Assembly (NCBI GenBank): GCA_964496435.1
Contig: CAZBZP010000002.1
Span: forward strand, 200,996-264,995
Source of the DNA: Berkiella sp964496435
Lineage (GTDB): Bacteria; Pseudomonadota; Gammaproteobacteria; Berkiellales; Berkiellaceae
DNA: 64,000 bases
Reading direction: 5' to 3'
Part shown: in pieces, positions 61,196 to 64,000 of the stretch
How positions within the stretch are numbered: position 1 is the first letter of the stretch
How the letters are laid out: every line of letters starts with the position of its first letter
The notes under the pieces: model-generated
The model's input: the letters and a program-made list of their open reading frames with translations, nothing else
What the model was told of the DNA's origin: nothing
Databases searched by the model: none
Program-made: the position numbers and the translations under genes

Positions 61196-61369
61196 ATGCA
61201 AAAAACAAAGGGATCCCAACCAAAATCAATGCCGCAACCCATCGCTGATGAACACTTAAAATATATAGTTGGCGCCAGATCTGAGAGCTGCACGATACCA
61301 GTGCGAAAACATAGAAAATTTTTCATGATTGACTACTGTCAGCTTTCTTTAGCACCCATCAATCTTTAA
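61196..61369 (+). CDS. Leader-like small peptide with Gly-Ala cleavage-site variant
   Basis: 57 residues from the ATG at 61196, with AAGGAAG about eight bases upstream. PIADEHLKYIV-G26-A27 aligns with the double-glycine leaders of this window (hydrophobic-x-x-E/D-x-L-x-x-V/I-x-G-G), with Ala for the second Gly. The mature part (30 residues) is basic with two Cys (SESCTIPVRKHRKFF; DYCQLSL). Upstream lies the same 25-base element as at the 58683 gene. Followed directly by a small HTH gene. Confidence 0.5.
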   Translation: MQKTKGSQPKSMPQPIADEHLKYIVGARSESCTIPVRKHRKFFMIDYCQLSLAPINL

Positions 61370-61420
61370 GTGTTATTCAACCCGGTGGCATTTTGCCACC
61401 ACTTTATGAATGGATTCATC

Positions 61421-61630
61421 ATGGATATTAAAGCAATGATTCAATATTTGATCAGATTAGGTTTTACAGAATATTCAATTGCAAAACAGATCAATGCGCA
61501 TCAATCAACTATTAGTCGTATATTAACAGGGCATATCAAAGATCCACGAAGCTCAATTGCCTTTGGCGTCAAATATCTCTTTGAGCTTGAATTGCGTAAA
61601 AAAGAAATGAATTTAAATTATCTACATTAA
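61421..61630 (+). CDS. Small helix-turn-helix protein
   Basis: 69 residues from Met at 61421 (longer in-frame starts lack ribosome binding sites; this one is also weak). The helix-turn-helix reads FTEYSIAKQINAHQSTISRI followed by LTGHIKDPRSSIAFGVKYL, similar to phage Cro/XRE-like minimal DNA-binding proteins. No effector domain. It sits between two leader-like peptide genes on the same strand and may regulate them. Confidence 0.6.
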   Translation: MDIKAMIQYLIRLGFTEYSIAKQINAHQSTISRILTGHIKDPRSSIAFGVKYLFELELRKKEMNLNYLH

Positions 61631-61641
61631 GGAATTTGCAC

Positions 61642-61902
61642 ATGCTTTTAGCACAAGAACAACTACACATGGTTGCAGCAGGTGCTGCTACAAAAACCGT
61701 GTTTGAAGCGCTTAGTCTTGCAGCGCAGATCTATGAAGGAGGGGCTCTTATCATCGACGTGTCGATGTCGCCTCTCATACAAAGTACACATATTTACACA
61801 AAACTTGGGCAGCAGCTGGGTGAGCAGATGTTTAACATCACTCACCCTAATCCATTAGGCCAAATGATTTATCCACAAGCCTTAAGCGAACAAGAAAACT
61901 GA
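61642..61902 (+). CDS. Leader-like small peptide with Ala-Gly variant
   Basis: 86 residues from the ATG at 61642, eight bases after AAGGA. The N-terminus MLLAQEQLHMVA-A13-G14-A15 follows the leader pattern L-x-x-E-x-L-x-x-V, with A-G in place of G-G. The rest is hydrophobic/helical (KTVFEALSLAAQIYEGGALI; YTKLGQQLGEQMF) without Cys. The weaker cleavage site makes it a probable, not a certain, member of the leader-peptide family. Confidence 0.5.
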   Translation: MLLAQEQLHMVAAGAATKTVFEALSLAAQIYEGGALIIDVSMSPLIQSTHIYTKLGQQLGEQMFNITHPNPLGQMIYPQALSEQEN

Positions 61903-61998
61903 CTATACTCAGTAATTTTCAGATTATATTTCCCTTTAGGCTTAAGTTATGGTAAAAATCGTGTCGTAAAAAAATTGGCATAATAAGGGAACTATACG

Positions 61999-62574
61999 AT
62001 GGGCTTTTTGGGCAATACTGATGAATCTTACGCCAAGATCTTAGAAGACAACTTAAGCTATTATCTCTCTCCCATTCTAATGGGTGCCAGAGATTTACTC
62101 GTTATGTGTTACCAACAGTTTCCTTTTCTCTCAGTGATAGGTACAAGTGCTGGCGTATTTTTAGGGTATATAGGCATTAATAGATTTCAATCTAGAAAAG
62201 AAAAACGCCAAGATAGAGAAAGGGAAGAAAGTATAAGGCAAATTCCTCGTATCGTGCGTGATGTGCAAGAAATGAAACAAACAATGCATGCTGTTAATAG
62301 TTCTGCCTTAGCGAATGCCACAGCGACATTAGGGTTTTCAAATGTTCAAAGAGAGCAAACGCAAAGATTGGTTAATATTCAACTAAGTTTAGAAGATCAA
62401 GAAAAGATAAATAAAAGAGTTGATGAAACTACAACTGGAATTTCACGAGCAGTTGGTGTTTTGCCTGGGTATGGAGATAAATTAAATAAATTAGAAGCGC
62501 AGGGATCAAGCATTCGCAATAAAGTCGGTGAAATAGCCGGCCTTACCAGTCTTCGTCCTCGTGCTGATTCCTAA
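61999..62574 (+). CDS. Hypothetical single-span membrane protein with coiled coil
   Basis: 191 residues, with AAGGGAA nine bases upstream. The N-terminal helical segment (YAKILEDNLSYYLSPILMGA) is followed by a hydrophobic segment at 48-65 (FLSVIGTSAGVFLGYIGI), then a highly charged helix (RKEKRQDREREESIRQIPRI) and coiled coil to the C-terminus. No family recognised; effector-like layout. Confidence 0.55.
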   Translation: MGFLGNTDESYAKILEDNLSYYLSPILMGARDLLVMCYQQFPFLSVIGTSAGVFLGYIGINRFQSRKEKRQDREREESIRQIPRIVRDVQEMKQTMHAVNSSALANATATLGFSNVQREQTQRLVNIQLSLEDQEKINKRVDETTTGISRAVGVLPGYGDKLNKLEAQGSSIRNKVGEIAGLTSLRPRADS

Positions 62575-62577
62575 ACG

Positions 62578-62612
62578 GATAGGCCCTTTGCGAGACAAGC
62601 TAAGGGCCTATC
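62578..62612 (+). terminator. Stem-loop after the membrane protein gene
   Basis: GATAGGCCCTT / AAGGGCCTATC, a perfect 11-bp stem with a 13-base loop, starting three bases after the stop. T-rich sequence follows only after 15 bases. Confidence 0.6.
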
Positions 62613-62766
62613 TCTCAATTTCATCAAACATATTTAACCCCCCTTTTTTTAAAAGCACCAAGTTTAAGGTAATTCGCTTAAGTTGATCATTTAACATTCA
62701 CAGTATAGAATGGCTGATTTTTAGTTCTTAGGCTATAAAAGCTTGGTAAATAGAAGGAAGTTGTTC

Positions 62767-63069
62767 ATGTCAGAAGATTTAGAAGGTATCAAAAGAGCTG
62801 TCGCTGGCTATAAAAAATTTTCCAAAGAAGATGGTAACCTTGTCTTAGAAGTAGACTATGAACTAAAAGCAATGAAGCTCAGTTTTCTTCAAGAATTATT
62901 TGATATTGATGAAGATGATCCCGATCCTGCTGTACGTTATCTTATTCGTCCCTTAGAAATTAATGAGCATCAAGCCAAAGCACTGCAACCCTTTATCTTG
63001 GGCGGCACAATTGATGTTAATAAATATGATTTTATGCTGGAATGTTTTGTAGATGAAGACGGTGAATAA
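62767..63069 (+). CDS. Small acidic hypothetical protein
   Basis: 100 residues from the ATG at 62767, with AAGGAAG seven bases upstream (an in-frame TTG at 62743 is not supported). Acidic; pattern FDIDEDDPDP followed by VRYLIRPLEI and NKYDFMLECFVDEDG. The last block resembles small immunity-type proteins (DUF7683-like, KYDYFLEC ending), but the match is weak and no toxin gene is adjacent. Six bases before the ankyrin gene, so the two are one unit. Confidence 0.5.
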   Translation: MSEDLEGIKRAVAGYKKFSKEDGNLVLEVDYELKAMKLSFLQELFDIDEDDPDPAVRYLIRPLEINEHQAKALQPFILGGTIDVNKYDFMLECFVDEDGE

Positions 63070-63074
63070 TTAAA

Positions 63075-63707
63075 ATGGAACATAAAGAGAACGCTGAAAC
63101 AATTTTGCATAGCGCCGTTCGAGAGAACAATGTTGATTTAATCAAAGTATTGTTAAATCAAGGCGTTAATATTAATGCCCAAACCAAAGAGGGTGACACA
63201 CCGCTTCACATAGCCGCTCAAAACGGTTGTCTTGAAATTGTGACCTTGCTATTAGCAAAAGGTGCTGATCCTAAAATTGCGGACAAGGCAGATGGTTATA
63301 CCCCTTTACATTGGGCTGCTTTTAAAGGATATGCTGACATAGTAGATCTGTTTAGCCAGCTTCCCCTTAACCTGAATATGACAGAACCTCATGATCAATT
63401 GACCCCCTTGCACTTAGCAGCGATGGAAGGGCACACCGAGGTTGTGGAAATATTACTTAGTGCTTCACATATCGATGTAAATGCAAAGAATGCCTATGGC
63501 AACACCCCCTTACACTTAGCCGCTGGCGCAGGTTGGGTCGGTGTTGTAGATGTCTTAATTCGCGCAGATAACATTAATGTTAATGCTAAAAATAATGAAG
63601 AAATGACTGCTGTAGAATTGGCATCTATGGAAGGTGAAAGTGAAGTCGTTCGGATGTTAGTGAATCATCCTGAAATTGAACTCGATCTTGAAGAGGATGA
63701 AGAATAA
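63075..63707 (+). CDS. Ankyrin-repeat protein
   Basis: 210 residues made almost entirely of six ankyrin repeats: ILHSAVRENNVDLIKVLLNQ, PLHIAAQNGCLEIVTLLLAK, PLHWAAFKGYADIVDLFSQL, PLHLAAMEGHTEVVEILLSA, PLHLAAGAGWVGVVDVLIRA, AVELASMEGESEVVRMLVNH, with an acidic tail (ELDLEEDEE). No signal peptide or membrane segment. The canonical, undegenerate repeats contrast with the degenerate units of the 1.7-11.5 kb paralogues. Translationally close to the acidic protein upstream. Confidence 0.9.
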   Translation: MEHKENAETILHSAVRENNVDLIKVLLNQGVNINAQTKEGDTPLHIAAQNGCLEIVTLLLAKGADPKIADKADGYTPLHWAAFKGYADIVDLFSQLPLNLNMTEPHDQLTPLHLAAMEGHTEVVEILLSASHIDVNAKNAYGNTPLHLAAGAGWVGVVDVLIRADNINVNAKNNEEMTAVELASMEGESEVVRMLVNHPEIELDLEEDEE

Positions 63708-63716
63708 CTTCATCCA

Positions 63717-64000
63717 CAAATCTTTATCCACAACCGCGGCAGCGGTGAAATGCAGTAGCCCACCCACGAGCGTTTGCGAGGCGGTGGGTTTTATATTAAA
63801 CAAATCCCCATCGATAAACCGCGTCAGCGGTGAAATGTAGTAGCCCACCCACGAGCGTTAGCGAGGCGGTGGGTTTTATATTAAACAAATCCCCATCGAT
63901 AAACCGCGTCAGCGGTGAAATGCAATAGCCCACCCACGAGCGTTTGCGAGGCGGTGGGTTTTATATTAAACAAATCCCCATCGATAAACCGCGTCAGCGG
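63717..64000. repeat. 85-bp tandem repeat array (runs off the window)
   Basis: CCGCGTCAGCGG recurs at 63734 (one variant base), 63819, 63904 and 63989: a strict 85-base period, about 3.4 units. Each unit contains a hairpin CCCACC-CACGAGCGTT-...-GGTGGG followed by TTTTATA, i.e. a terminator-like structure. The units are nearly identical after the divergent first one. No unique spacers, so not CRISPR. The array continues beyond the window. Confidence 0.9.

Noticed and set aside
62767..63069. Immunity protein of a polymorphic toxin system
   Set aside because: Only the NKYDFMLEC-type ending resembles such proteins, and no toxin, VgrG or contact-dependent inhibition gene is adjacent; kept as hypothetical.
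63717..64000. CRISPR-like direct repeats
   Set aside because: Repeat units are 85 bases and follow one another without unique spacers; no cas genes nearby.

Overview
The window looks like chromosome from an AT-rich gammaproteobacterium of the Legionellales type, an intracellular bacterium of amoebae or other protists. Housekeeping genes are gamma-proteobacterial in character (yqhA, uup, dbpA, rhlE, dadA, a FadI-like thiolase). They are interspersed with many proteins that look like secreted effectors: ankyrin repeats, proline-rich tracts, a CaaX-type C-terminus, a lipid/protein-kinase-like fold, and long low-complexity tails. A 'Candidatus Berkiella'-like host would fit, but nothing here proves the genus.

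Layout. 1-616: 5' part of a membrane-anchored SGNH-type protein (minus strand). 0.9-11.5 kb: an effector-like island dominated by four tandem paralogues of 689-759 aa. Each has an N-terminal hydrophobic hairpin, ankyrin-like helices, a charged linker and a strongly conserved C-terminal domain of unknown function. Three share one promoter architecture. 11.6-29.1 kb: mostly metabolic and housekeeping genes (YqhA, HMA protein, diiron-hydrolase/flavin-monooxygenase pair, CapA-like phosphatase, class III cyclase, Uup, thiolase, Usp, DadA), with a kinase-like protein, an ankyrin protein and two small double-glycine-leader peptides. 29.1-33.6 kb: tRNA-Arg(TCG) followed by a mosaic of dispersed repeats, a duplicated tRNA 3' end, a broken partial gene copy and a HEPN/nucleotidyltransferase cassette. 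33.4-38.3 kb: unknown effector-like proteins. 38.4-41.0 kb: two overlapping DEAD-box helicase genes. 41-54.9 kb: mixed unknown secreted or effector-like genes, an arrestin-like pair, a fungal-type cytosine deaminase, an alcohol dehydrogenase, an exported beta-carbonic anhydrase and an aspartic protease. 55.4-61.9 kb: a small-peptide and regulator island. 62-64 kb: a membrane protein, a small acidic protein, an ankyrin protein and the start of an 85-bp tandem repeat array that runs off the window.

The most unusual signal is a family of four clear and two probable short peptides sharing an N-terminal leader (L-x-x-[ED]-x-L-x-x-V-x-G-G), spread over 45 kb. Each sits next to a different partner: a flavin monooxygenase, a LysE-type exporter, an M61-like metallopeptidase, a tiny membrane protein, a small HTH protein. 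Two of the peptide genes share a 25-bp palindrome-containing upstream element. The same island holds a LuxR-type autoinducer-binding domain without a DNA-binding domain and two XRE repressors whose S24-like domains carry Ala where the catalytic Ser should be. Together they suggest a peptide-based signalling or antagonism system in an intracellular bacterium. This is inference from context; no peptidase-containing ABC transporter is visible in the window.
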